Shown piece after piece: positions 7,798 through 16,805 of a stretch of DNA of 64,000 nucleotides (within the stretch, counting starts at the first letter, position 1; each line of letters opens with the position of its first letter). A program made the translations under genes and the position numbers. The DNA is taken from contig NZ_CP054916.1 of assembly GCF_013364155.1 (NCBI RefSeq), forward strand, positions 4,275,001 to 4,339,000. The letters run 5' to 3'. The notes under the pieces were generated by a model. It saw nothing but the letters and a program-made list of their open reading frames with translations, did no database searches and was not told the DNA's origin. Source of the stretch: Streptomyces sp. NA02950. GTDB taxonomy: Bacteria; Actinomycetota; Actinomycetes; Streptomycetales; Streptomycetaceae.

Positions 7798-10700
7798 TCA
7801 GCCGGTGGCCGAGGTCCGGTCCGGGGCGTCGGAGGGGCCCGCGTCCACGGGGTGGCCGAGTCGGCTCAGGGCGTCGTCGAGCAGGGCGATGACCTGCTCG
7901 ACGGAGAGTGCCGAGCCCTCCGCGCGCAGTTCCCCGACCATCGGCCGGCCCAGCGTCTCGGCGGCCTGTGCCACGGTCCGGCCGGTCTCCTCCAGCATCA
8001 GCGGTGAGCGCGGCAGCCTGCCGCGCCAGCTGTCGGCCGCACCCAGCAGCCGCGCGGCGAGCCCTTCCTCTCCGCAGCCGGTCAGGACCTGCGCGGCGGA
8101 CTCGGCCTGCTGAGCCATCAGCGTCTCGGTGCAGCTCGCCTCGGCGCCGCGGACCAGGGTGTCGCGCAGCGCACGCAGTCCGGCGGGCCGATCGCCCTCG
8201 GCCGCGAGGATGCGGCCGCTCAGGCCGTGGGCGACGACCCAGAACTGCGGTGGCAGGGTGCCGCGCTCGGCCCAGTACATCGCCTTGTCGTAGTACGTCC
8301 TGGCCTCGGCCACCTCACCGCGGACCAGGTGCGCGACACCGCGCAGCATCTGGTTGAAGGAGCGCACGTCCAGCGCGCCACAGCGTTCCGCCTCCTCCTC
8401 GGAGCGGTCGACCAGCTTCATCATTCCCTCGTGGTCGCCCTCGTGCAGGGCGAGATCGGCGAGGCGGGTGTAGAGGAACGGCACTTCGGTCTGCGCCCCG
8501 AGTTCCCGGGCGAGCCGCTGTGCCTCCTCATAGGCGGCCCGCGCCTCGGTGAACCGGCCGCGGAGCGTGGCGATCTCGCCGAATGCGCCCTCCACCTGGG
8601 CGAGCATCCAGCGGTCTCCGACGAGGGTGCTCAGCTCGCGAAGCTCGGTCCAGTGGCGATCGGTGTTCTCGATGCCGCCGGGCATGTCGATCGCCAGATG
8701 GGTGCGGAACATGAGCGCCACGCCGAGCGCCCAGTCGTCGCCGTACTTCCGGCAGTTGGCCACCGTCTGGTCCATCAGCGGCATCACCCCGGAGTGACCG
8801 TTGATGACAAAACCGGAGAACGGCCAGAGCATCGCGGGGAAACGGGCGCTCCGGGGGCCGGGGTGGGCACTGTAGGCGTCGCGGATCCGCTCGGCTCCGA
8901 TCCGTGTCCTCTCGTCGTGCAGATCCGATCCGCCGTGCTCGGCGAGCAGAAAGAAGTAGAGCAGCCGCAGGTCCATGAACTGCCAGTACCGGGTGGTGGC
9001 CGGGTCGATGCCGTCCGTGCCGTCGGGGACCTCGGCGGGGACGGGGCCCGGGCCGCCGTACGGACCGGGTCCGTCCGCGGTGATCCGGTCGCCCGGGAAG
9101 TCCGCGCCGTCCGGGAGGTTTTCCAGGATCAGGGCGCTACGGGTCCAGGCGGCGCCCTCGTCGCGGTAGTTGCGCAGCCACCAGAACCAGCCCAGGGCGA
9201 AGATGATCGCGAAGAGGTTGTCCTCGTCACGTGCGGTCAGCGAACGCTGAAGAGCGGCCCGGATGTTGTCGAGATCGGTCTCGACACGGCGCAGCCACGG
9301 CAGTTGTTCGGCCGAGCGCAGGCGTGGCTCGGCGGCGCGGACGAAGTCCCGGAACCAGGCGGTGTGACGGGTGAGGGCGGCGGCGTGGTCGGCGCGGGCG
9401 GCCTGGTCCTCGATGGCCCGTTCCGTCGCGTATTCGTGGATCGTCTCCAGCATGCGGTAGCGGGCCTCGCCCGCCGGGGCGGACGGATCGGCGGCCGGGG
9501 GCTGCCCGGGGTGGTCGACGACCAGGAGGGACTTGTCGGCCAGCGCCCCGAGCAGTTCCAGGACGTCATGGGGCGCGATCTGCGCACCAGGGTGTGCATG
9601 GAAGCGCGAGGGGGCGTGTGCGTCGGCGTACGAGCCCTCGCCACCGCCGGCACCCGTGTCGGGTTCGGTGGCGTGGGTGGCGGGCCCGACAGGGTGATCG
9701 GTGGGTTCGGCGGCACCGGGCGGCGCGTCCGCGCACACCGCCTCCGCCGCCGCCAGGCTCCAGCCGCCCGCGAAGACCGAGGCCCGGCGCAGCACGGTGC
9801 GTTCACGCTCGTCGAGGAGTTCCCAGGACCAGTCGACCACCGCTCTGAGGGTCTGCTGGCGCGGCAGAACGGTTCTGCTGCCGCTGGTGAGCAGACGGAA
9901 CCGGTCGTCGAGCCGGTCGGCGATCTGGCGCGGGGTGAGCAACCGCAGCCGGGCCGCGGCCAGTTCGATCGCCAGCGGCAGACCGTCCAGGCGGCGGCAG
10001 ATCTCGGCGACCGCCTCCGCCGTCGCCGGGTCCGCCGCCGGGTCGAAGCCGGGGCGCACGCTCCCGGCGCGCTCCACGAACAGCTGGTGGGCGGGGATCG
10101 GAGGCAGCGGCTCCAGGGGCCGTACGACCTCGCCGGGCACACCCAGCGGCTCACGGCTGGTGGCGAGCACGGTCACGCCCGGACAGTGCGCGAGCAGGGT
10201 CTCGGTGAGCCGCGCCGCGGTGTCGATGACGTGCTCGCAGTTGTCGAGCAGGAGCAGCAGGGTGCGGTCGGCGCAGTACTCGACGAGGCGGCCGGTCGGA
10301 TCGGCGCCGTCCGAACTGCTCGTACGGCCCTCAAGACCGGAGGCGAGCAGTGCCGTCTCGCGGCGGCCCACCGCGCTCAGCACGGCGCCGGGGACGGCCG
10401 CGGGTTGGTCCAGCGGGGCGAGTTCGGCGACCCACACACCGTCCGGATAGCCGTCCGTCACGGACGCGGCGATCTCCTCGGACAGCCGGGTCTTGCCGGA
10501 TCCGCCGGGTCCGGTGAGGGTGACCAGCCGGGCGCCGCCCAGGTCCTGGCGCAGGGCGCCGATCTCGCCCTGACGGCCGACGAAGCTGGTGAGACGGGCG
10601 CGGATGTTGTGGTGCGGGGGTGCCGGGGCGGTGGGGCCCCGGGGCGGGGCCGACGGCGGGGGTGAGGCGGGTCGAGGGGCCTCGTCCTGGCCGTCGGCGC

Positions 10701-11580
10701 GCGGCGCGCTCCCCCTGGCGGGCGCCGCGCCGCTGGTGGCGGCGGGCGCTGCTCCGTGGGTAGCGGCGGGCGCTGCTCCGCGGGTAGCGGCGGGCGCTGC
10801 TCCACCGGCGACGGCGGGCTCCCAGATGGCGGGCGTGCCGTCCGCCAGCAGCATCTGCCGGTGGAGTTCCTTCAGCTCCGCGCCCGGGTCCGTGCCGAGC
10901 CGGTCGGCGAGGATCCGGCGCACCTGCTCGTACGCGGTGAGGGCGTCGGCGTGGTGACCGGCCGCGCGCAGCGCCCGGATCAGCTGCGCATGGCACGTTT
11001 CGTCCAGCGGATGGTCGGCGACCAGCTCCCGCAACTCGGGTATCAGGTCCACGGCGCGGCCGAGCGCGAGGTCGGCGTCGATCCGGCGGCGCAGGGCGGT
11101 CAGCCGCAGCGCCTCGGGGCGGGCGGCGGCCGCGTCCCGGTCCGGGAGGTCCGCGAGGGCGGCGCCGCGCCACAGGGCGAGTGCCTGGCGGAAGGCGGTG
11201 GCGGCCGTCCCGGGGTCGTCGGCGTCGAGGGCGCGTTTGCCGTCCTGGGTCAGCCGCTCGAAGCGCAGCAGGTCGACGTCGTCGTGGGGGGTGGCCGTGG
11301 CGAGGCGGTAGCCGCCGGGTGAGGAGACGACGGCGTCCTTGCCGATGACCCGGCGCAGCCGGCCGACGAGCGCCTGGAGTGCGGCGGGCGCGTCGTGCGG
11401 GGGCTCGTCGGCCCACACCTCGTCGATGAGGACGTCGACGGGGACCGGCGCGGAGCGTGCGGCGCGCAGGGCGAGCGCGGCGAGCAGCGCGCGGATCCGG
11501 GGTCCGCCGAGGGGCAGGGCGTGCCCCTGTTCGTCGCGCGCTTCGCTGGTGCCGAGGATCAGATACCGCACGGGGGCCAT
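7798..11580 (-). CDS. AfsR/SARP-type regulator: BTAD + NB-ARC ATPase + TPR-like region
   Basis: A 1,260-residue regulator. Residues 1-100 are an OmpR-like winged helix and about 100-250 the bacterial transcriptional activation domain, ending in the DRLGTDPGAELKELH signature. An Ala/Pro-rich linker with an octapeptide repeat follows. The NTPase has a Walker A (GPGGSGKT, about 356-366), Walker B LLLLLDNCEH, and downstream winged-helix motifs (CRRLDGLPLAIELAAARLR). The last 450 residues are helical, TPR-like. AfsR-like proteins activate secondary-metabolite or differentiation genes. The ATG at 11580 has AGGAG only 2 nt away; a GTG three codons in (11571) has better spacing. The frame stays open to 12054, but that extension has no family similarity. 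Confidence 0.88.
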   Translation of the reverse strand: MAPVRYLILGTSEARDEQGHALPLGGPRIRALLAALALRAARSAPVPVDVLIDEVWADEPPHDAPAALQALVGRLRRVIGKDAVVSSPGGYRLATATPHDDVDLLRFERLTQDGKRALDADDPGTAATAFRQALALWRGAALADLPDRDAAAARPEALRLTALRRRIDADLALGRAVDLIPELRELVADHPLDETCHAQLIRALRAAGHHADALTAYEQVRRILADRLGTDPGAELKELHRQMLLADGTPAIWEPAVAGGAAPAATRGAAPAATHGAAPAATSGAAPARGSAPRADGQDEAPRPASPPPSAPPRGPTAPAPPHHNIRARLTSFVGRQGEIGALRQDLGGARLVTLTGPGGSGKTRLSEEIAASVTDGYPDGVWVAELAPLDQPAAVPGAVLSAVGRRETALLASGLEGRTSSSDGADPTGRLVEYCADRTLLLLLDNCEHVIDTAARLTETLLAHCPGVTVLATSREPLGVPGEVVRPLEPLPPIPAHQLFVERAGSVRPGFDPAADPATAEAVAEICRRLDGLPLAIELAAARLRLLTPRQIADRLDDRFRLLTSGSRTVLPRQQTLRAVVDWSWELLDERERTVLRRASVFAGGWSLAAAEAVCADAPPGAAEPTDHPVGPATHATEPDTGAGGGEGSYADAHAPSRFHAHPGAQIAPHDVLELLGALADKSLLVVDHPGQPPAADPSAPAGEARYRMLETIHEYATERAIEDQAARADHAAALTRHTAWFRDFVRAAEPRLRSAEQLPWLRRVETDLDNIRAALQRSLTARDEDNLFAIIFALGWFWWLRNYRDEGAAWTRSALILENLPDGADFPGDRITADGPGPYGGPGPVPAEVPDGTDGIDPATTRYWQFMDLRLLYFFLLAEHGGSDLHDERTRIGAERIRDAYSAHPGPRSARFPAMLWPFSGFVINGHSGVMPLMDQTVANCRKYGDDWALGVALMFRTHLAIDMPGGIENTDRHWTELRELSTLVGDRWMLAQVEGAFGEIATLRGRFTEARAAYEEAQRLARELGAQTEVPFLYTRLADLALHEGDHEGMMKLVDRSEEEAERCGALDVRSFNQMLRGVAHLVRGEVAEARTYYDKAMYWAERGTLPPQFWVVAHGLSGRILAAEGDRPAGLRALRDTLVRGAEASCTETLMAQQAESAAQVLTGCGEEGLAARLLGAADSWRGRLPRSPLMLEETGRTVAQAAETLGRPMVGELRAEGSALSVEQVIALLDDALSRLGHPVDAGPSDAPDRTSATG
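10717..10812. repeat. 24-bp tandem repeat (4 copies) in the regulator linker
   Basis: Four adjacent 24-bp units begin at 10717, 10741, 10765 and 10789 with GGCGGGCG. The second and third differ at one base, the outer two are more diverged. On the coding strand each unit gives eight residues of the type GAAPAAT plus one variable residue, extending the linker between the BTAD and ATPase domains. Unit loss or gain keeps the frame, so linker length can vary between strains. Confidence 0.85.
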
Positions 11581-12108
11581 TCTCCTAGGTTGCCGATCGC
11601 GGAGCGGGATGTCGGGGCGGGCGGGATCGTGCCCGGCACACCTGGGGCAGACCTCATGGTCGTGCACGGGCGACGGAACGAGCCGTTCCAACCGGTCGGA
11701 GCGCTGAACCGGATGTCGGCCAACCGTTTTGCGCCCCCTCCGCCCGGCCGTTCGGCCGACGGGGAACGCGCCGGTGGCGCCGCCCGCCCCCTTGGACGGG
11801 CACCCCCGTGTCCCGGGCCGGGCGTGCGTCCTCCGGAGCCCCCCACGGGGGCGACCGCTTCGGCCCGGTCCGTCCGCTCCGGTCACCGCCGATGCCCACG
11901 ACCACCCCGCGAACGCTCCGCACCAGCCGCCCGGCCACCGCGACCGCCCGAACGCCCAGCCGTCCAGCCGTCCAGCCGTCCGCGAAGCCGTCGCCGCATG
12001 CTCCGCACCCCAACCCACCACCCAACACCCCGCGGCCCCCGCCCCGCACCCCAATTACCCGCGGGCGGGGAGACGCCGGGGAGGCACCGTGGGCGCGCCC
12101 GCGCCCCG
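11581..12108. other. Intergenic region, no gene supported
   Basis: About 530 bp upstream of the AfsR-like gene, downstream of the next minus-strand gene. Frames are open by high G+C alone. The octamer CAGCCGTC is repeated three times near 11950. I see no tRNA, protein motif or clear promoter. Confidence 0.4.
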
Positions 12109-14193
12109 TCACAGGCTCGGTCGCGGCACTCCGCCCGCCACCGCGCGCTGCCGCGGGGCCGCCGTGCCCGTCCAGCAGGTGCCACGGCGGGCGACCAGCC
12201 GCCGCAGCCACACCTCGGTGGAGACGAGTTCGGCCAGGCCGTCCAGGGGCAGCCGCTCGCCCTGGGACGCCGCGCGCAGCGCCTTGCGGACGACATGGGC
12301 CTCGACCAGGCCCGCGTCGGCCAGCAGCGGCGCGTCGAACAGGGCCAGCAGATCGCCGACCCAGGTGCGCATACCGGTCCGTACGGCGGCGGTGTGGGCG
12401 GCGTGGGAGGTGGCGCCCCACCCGGCGGGGAGGTCCCGGATACCGGTTCCGGAGAGGACCGCGCGCAGGACGGCGGCGCGCGCCCCCGGTTGCACACGAA
12501 GCGCTTCGGGGAGCGCGCGGCAGGCCCGTACGACCTGGTTGTCGAGGAAGGGCGCGTGCAGGCGCTGGCTGCGGACCTCCGCCGCCTGCTCGAAAACGCG
12601 GTGGTCGGCGGCGTACCGGGCGAGGGCGGCGTCGGCGCGGCGCTCCCCCGGGCGGCGCAGCAGGACGGGGCGTACGGCCGCTTCCACCAGCCGGACCGAC
12701 ACTTCCGCCAGGGCCTCTCCGGTCATCCAGCGGGCCGCGGGGCCGGGGCGGCACCAGGTCAGGGCGGCGAGGGAGGCGGACACGGCCCCGGGGCCGCCCG
12801 CCGTGGGGTCGTCGGTGAAGCGGCGCTCCAGCAGACGCGCGGCGGCCTCCTCGACGCCGTCCCTGTAGGACGTACGGGCCAGCCTGCGCGCCGCGCGGTA
12901 GACGGTGAACGGTACGAAGAAGGAGTGGGCCGAGGGCCCGTCGGCCTTGGCGAGCGCGGTCGCCGGACGCAGCAGATGGCGTCTGCGGCGGTCGAGCAGC
13001 AGGTCGGCGAGGCGCGCGGGGTGGGCGTCGAGCACTTGGCGGGCACCATGGCCGACGAAATGGTCGGCGCTGCCCGCGGCGAGCCGGCGCCGGTGGCGTT
13101 CGGCGATGACGAGGGAGGGGCCCGGTTCGTCGGTGAGCGCACCGCTGTCGAGCGCGGCGTAGGGCAGGGCCTCCTCGCCCGCGGCGACGACCACATGGTG
13201 CAGCCGTGGGTTGGCGGCGATGGTTCCGGCGCGCTCCAGCTCGGCCTCGCGGACCCGGGCGCCGCCCGCCGTGGCGAGGTCGTTGAAGGTGACGGCCAGG
13301 AGGCGTTCACCGGCTTCGGTGCCGTGTCCGAGGAGGGTGCCGGGCATCCCGGGGAGTCCGGCGGCGAGCAGGGCGAGCGTGGCGGAGGCGCTGCCTCCGG
13401 ACAGATCGGCGCCGATGCCGGGGGCCGGGGCACCGCGCGCGGCGCGGCGTTCGGCCGGGCCCATGCCGGGGACGGGGCCGGGGTCGAGGCCGCCGCTCTC
13501 GGGGGCGTGGCGCGGTGCGGTGAGCCGGGCCCGTACGGCATCCACCAGCGCGTCCCGGATCCCGTCCACGGCCTTGTCCTGGTCGATCTGGGGCGCGGCG
13601 ACGGCGAGCGAGGCGGTGGGTTCGTAGCCGGTGATGTCCCGGGCGCCGTCGCGCAGGATCAGCGCATGGCCCGGGGGGACGCGTCCGACGCCTCTGTAGG
13701 GCGTGCTGTCGCCGACGGCTTCCGGGGAGTCGGGGCAGGCCAGGAGCGCGCCGAGATGGCTGACGTCGAGTTGGGCCTCGATCAGGTCGGCGAGCGGGAG
13801 GGCGGCGGTGGCGTAGGCGGTGCCGCCCGCCCAGTCGGTGTGGAAGACGGGCCGGGCGCCCGCCAGATCACCGGCGATGGTGACGCGGCGGCCGACCTGG
13901 GCGACGGCGGTGTAGCTGCCGGACCAGGCGGTGAGATGGCGCAGGGCGCCGCCGCGGGCGGCGAACAGGCCGACCCGCAGCTCCTCGTCGGAGGCGCCGC
14001 AGCAGCCGAAGACGGCGAGCCGGGTGAAGGGGTCGGCCTGGACGACGCGCACCTCGTCGGGGCGCCAGTCACCGACCGCCCACAGCGGATCGGGGTCCGA
14101 CCACAGGAGTTGGGCACCGACCGGTTGGATCGCACGGCCTTCCGGGGGGACCGGGCCGGATGCGGTACTGCTCCACCCCACCAACCACCGCAT
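12109..14193 (-). CDS. Asparagine synthetase-like / lasso macrolactam cyclase-like protein, catalytic motifs degenerate
   Basis: A 694-residue protein resembling class B asparagine synthetases and the lasso-peptide cyclases derived from them. The N-terminal Ntn-like half lacks the catalytic Cys (it begins MRWLVGWSS), as in lasso cyclases. The C-terminal half keeps the synthetase layout: ADLSGGSASATLALLAAG at the pyrophosphate loop and QRLHAPFLDNQVVRACRALP near the end. The usual SGGxDS is SGGSAS and the usual GxGGDE-type loop is GHGARQV, so key acidic residues seem lost. The ATG at 14193 has GGAGG 5 nt upstream. No lasso precursor or leader peptidase is nearby. It could be a pseudoenzyme or a divergent ligase. 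Confidence 0.75.
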   Translation of the reverse strand: MRWLVGWSSTASGPVPPEGRAIQPVGAQLLWSDPDPLWAVGDWRPDEVRVVQADPFTRLAVFGCCGASDEELRVGLFAARGGALRHLTAWSGSYTAVAQVGRRVTIAGDLAGARPVFHTDWAGGTAYATAALPLADLIEAQLDVSHLGALLACPDSPEAVGDSTPYRGVGRVPPGHALILRDGARDITGYEPTASLAVAAPQIDQDKAVDGIRDALVDAVRARLTAPRHAPESGGLDPGPVPGMGPAERRAARGAPAPGIGADLSGGSASATLALLAAGLPGMPGTLLGHGTEAGERLLAVTFNDLATAGGARVREAELERAGTIAANPRLHHVVVAAGEEALPYAALDSGALTDEPGPSLVIAERHRRRLAAGSADHFVGHGARQVLDAHPARLADLLLDRRRRHLLRPATALAKADGPSAHSFFVPFTVYRAARRLARTSYRDGVEEAAARLLERRFTDDPTAGGPGAVSASLAALTWCRPGPAARWMTGEALAEVSVRLVEAAVRPVLLRRPGERRADAALARYAADHRVFEQAAEVRSQRLHAPFLDNQVVRACRALPEALRVQPGARAAVLRAVLSGTGIRDLPAGWGATSHAAHTAAVRTGMRTWVGDLLALFDAPLLADAGLVEAHVVRKALRAASQGERLPLDGLAELVSTEVWLRRLVARRGTCWTGTAAPRQRAVAGGVPRPSL

Positions 14194-14347
14194 CGCCGCC
14201 TCCACAGGCTGTGGGCATCCAGGGCAACCAAGAAGTAGGTGCCATCATGCACAGCATGTTGACGGTTTCGGCATCGAACCGGACAACTACGTGGACCTCC
14301 TGGATGTCCAGTGACCACGGATGACCGCAGGATTCGCCAGGGGTTGA

Positions 14348-14590
14348 TCACACGTTGTGTGCTTTCCGTGCCAGGGCATCCCCCGGGTCTCGCTGAGGAG
14401 TCCAGGAGGGAACACCGCCGGTCGCGACGCACCGTTCCGCCGTGGCCCATGCTGCCACGATTGAGGCGCACAAGAGCGCAAGGACGCCGACGAGTGTGCG
14501 AAGGCACGCGAGCACGAGCGCGGTGCCCGGTGCCGCGGCGGATGTGCCGACCGGGGCGTCGGCCGCGCTCCCGCGGGACCGCGGACGCAC
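14348..14590 (-). CDS. Possible small membrane protein (uncertain)
   Basis: An 80-codon frame from a GTG at 14590 with a strongly hydrophobic stretch (LVLACLRTLVGVLALLCASIV) in mid-protein and moderately biased third positions. It lies just upstream of and in the same direction as the asparagine-synthetase-like gene. The ribosome-binding site is poor and I recognise no family, so it may be chance. Confidence 0.22.
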   Translation of the reverse strand: MRPRSRGSAADAPVGTSAAAPGTALVLACLRTLVGVLALLCASIVAAWATAERCVATGGVPSWTPQRDPGDALARKAHNV

Positions 14591-15154
14591 CAACTGGCCT
14601 GCACGGAAACGCGTTTCCTGATGCGTGAAAACAGCTTCCGGTGTGCGGGACAGGGGGCGCCCCGTGTCGGGCCTCCCCCTCCGCGGCCCGACACGGGAAT
14701 CCCCGGCCGTGGTGGATGCCGATGACGGTGACGGGTGTTGGCGCGCGTTGACGGACGTCGATGCGACGGTGCTGGTGGACACCGACAGGCGTCGAGGGAC
14801 GTTATTCAGCCAAAGTTGCGATGGCTCTCTCAACGCCCTTGCGCAAGCCCTGTACTGACCCGGCCCTTCGTCGCCCGCCCTCCGCTCACCCGTCTCGCCG
14901 TCGGTCAACACGACAGTCCGGGAGGCGCCGTTCGCCTCCCGGACCGTTCCGCCACCCGCGGGGAATGAGGCGGCGGCGTCCCCCAGCCCACTGGATCCAG
15001 TACAGCGGGCCGACCCACGCAAGACCCATCGAAACGTCCTGGCCGCGACTGAGACAGAGCGCACACACAGGCGCACGGCCACACACAGCCGGAGCACACG
15101 TACCGCCCCGCACGCCCGTTCGTACAAGAATCTCGCCATCCGGGACACCACCTC
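14591..15154. other. Long non-coding stretch upstream of the NsdA-like gene
   Basis: Together with the doubtful small frame at 14348-14590, this is about 1 kb without a convincing gene. Frames on both strands are open but show poor codon bias and no motifs. The promoter of the NsdA-like gene is at its right end. Confidence 0.4.
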
Positions 15155-15183
15155 TTAACGGTCGGGATGCGGCGAACTACGCT
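15155..15183 (+). promoter_or_regulatory. Candidate promoter of the NsdA-like gene
   Basis: TTAACG (15155-15160) and TACGCT (15178-15183) are 17 bp apart, about 60 bp upstream of the start codon at 15244. It is a fair match to a principal-sigma promoter. Confidence 0.45.
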
Positions 15184-15243
15184 GGGTTTACGAATGCCCC
15201 GTGCTTATGCCGGGGCGGCCGTCGGTGCTGTCGAGGGGTGCGC

Positions 15244-16695
15244 ATGTCCAGGGAGCCACGCGGGCCGAACGAAAAGCTCGGCACCGTTCTCGCCCTCGCT
15301 GGGATCAGCAATGCCGGGCTCGCGCGCAGAGTCAACGACCTCGGCGCCCAGCGCGGCCTGACGCTGCGCTACGACAAGACGTCCGTGGCGCGCTGGGTGT
15401 CCAAGGGCATGGTTCCCCAGGGCGCCGCGCCCCATCTGATTGCTGCTGCGATCGGCAGCAAACTCGGCCGCCCCGTCCCGCTGCACGAGATCGGTCTGGC
15501 CGATGCCGATCCGGCTCCCGAAGTGGGCCTCGCCTTCCCGCGCGACATCGGCCAGGCCGTCCGCTCCGCGACCGAGTTGTACCGGCTGGATCTCGCGGGT
15601 CGGCGCGGAGGTGTCGGTATCTGGCAGAGTCTGGCCGGTTCCTTCGCCGTCAGCGCATACGCCACACCCGCGTCCCGCTGGCTCATATCTCCCGCCGACA
15701 GCTCGGTGGCGCGCGAGCCCAAGGACGCCGAGACCGTGCCGAGCGCCACCAACGGCGGCGGCTCCGAGGCATTACCGCAGCGCGTCGGCCACAGTGACGT
15801 CACCAAGCTGCGCGAGGCCGCCGAGGACGCGCGCCGCTGGGACTCCAAGTACGGCGGCGGGGACTGGCGTTCGTCCATGGTTCCCGAGTGCCTGCGGGTG
15901 GACGCGGCACCGCTGCTGCTCGGCTCGTACAGCGACGAGGTCGGCCGCTCGCTCTTCGGCGCCACCGCCGAACTGACCCGGCTCGCCGGGTGGATGGCCT
16001 TCGACACCGGCCAACAGGAGGCCGCGCAGCGGTACTACATCCAGGCGCTGCGCCTGGCGCGTGCCGCCGCCGACGTCCCCCTGGGCGGCTATGTCCTGGC
16101 GTCCATGAGTCTTCAGGCCACCTACAGAGGCTTCGCCGACGAGGGCGTGGACCTCGCCCAGGCCGCCCTGGAGCGCAACCGCGGCCTGGCCACCGCCCGC
16201 ACCATGAGCTTCTTCCGCCTCGTCGAGGCCCGCGCCCAGGCCAAGTCCGGCGACGGACCCGCCTGCGGGGCGGCACTGAAGTCCGCCGAGGGCTGGCTGG
16301 AGCGTGCGCGGGCGGGCGACTCCGACCCCTCCTGGCTCGACTTCTACAGCCATGAGCGGTTCGCCGCCGACGCCGCCGAGTGCTACCGCGACCTCCGGCT
16401 GCCGCGCCAGGTGCGGCGCTTCACCGAGCAGGCGCTCGCCCGGCCGACGGAGGAGTTCGTACGCTCCCACGGGCTGCGGCTCGTCGTCTCCGCCGTGGCC
16501 GAACTGGAGTCCGGGAACCTGGACGCGGCCTGCGCGGCCGGCGCCCGCGCCGTGGAGGTCGCCCACCGCATCTCCTCCGCCCGCACCACGGAGTACGTAC
16601 GCGACCTGATGAACCGCCTCGAGGCATATCGGGACGAACCACGCGTCGCCGAGCTGCGCGAGCAGGCCCGGCCGCTGCTGGTGACACCGGCGTGA
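15244..16695 (+). CDS. NsdA-like regulatory protein with TPR-like repeats
   Basis: A 483-residue protein. The N-terminal 90 residues resemble a helix-turn-helix of the type in Streptomyces NsdA and sporulation-associated regulators: [21 protein letters not shown] and a [16 protein letters not shown] segment. The last 300 residues are alpha-helical with TPR-like periodicity ([22 protein letters not shown]). Members of this family modulate sporulation and antibiotic production; the exact role here is inferred. GAGGGG 6 nt before the ATG at 15244 fixes the start. Confidence 0.82.
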   Translation: MSREPRGPNEKLGTVLALAGISNAGLARRVNDLGAQRGLTLRYDKTSVARWVSKGMVPQGAAPHLIAAAIGSKLGRPVPLHEIGLADADPAPEVGLAFPRDIGQAVRSATELYRLDLAGRRGGVGIWQSLAGSFAVSAYATPASRWLISPADSSVAREPKDAETVPSATNGGGSEALPQRVGHSDVTKLREAAEDARRWDSKYGGGDWRSSMVPECLRVDAAPLLLGSYSDEVGRSLFGATAELTRLAGWMAFDTGQQEAAQRYYIQALRLARAAADVPLGGYVLASMSLQATYRGFADEGVDLAQAALERNRGLATARTMSFFRLVEARAQAKSGDGPACGAALKSAEGWLERARAGDSDPSWLDFYSHERFAADAAECYRDLRLPRQVRRFTEQALARPTEEFVRSHGLRLVVSAVAELESGNLDAACAAGARAVEVAHRISSARTTEYVRDLMNRLEAYRDEPRVAELREQARPLLVTPA

Positions 16696-16805
16696 GCCGG
16701 TCCAGGGCCCGGGTTCGGGTTTCCGGCCGATGTCAGTGGCGCAGGTCATGATAGGGATCGACGGTCGGGGGACTGGACGGTGCGGCGTGTGGGGAGGTGC
16801 ATGAC

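Noticed and set aside
11581..12054. 158-codon N-terminal extension of the AfsR-like regulator
   Set aside because: The winged-helix family homology begins at MAPVRYLILG; the extension is Gly/Ala/Arg-rich without codon bias or motifs, and AGGAG lies by the later start.
14230..14257. Tiny frames upstream of the cyclase-like gene as a lasso-peptide precursor
   Set aside because: The in-frame candidate (MPKPSTCCA) is 9 residues and lacks leader and acceptor Asp/Glu; others overlap the cyclase with no suitable ribosome site.
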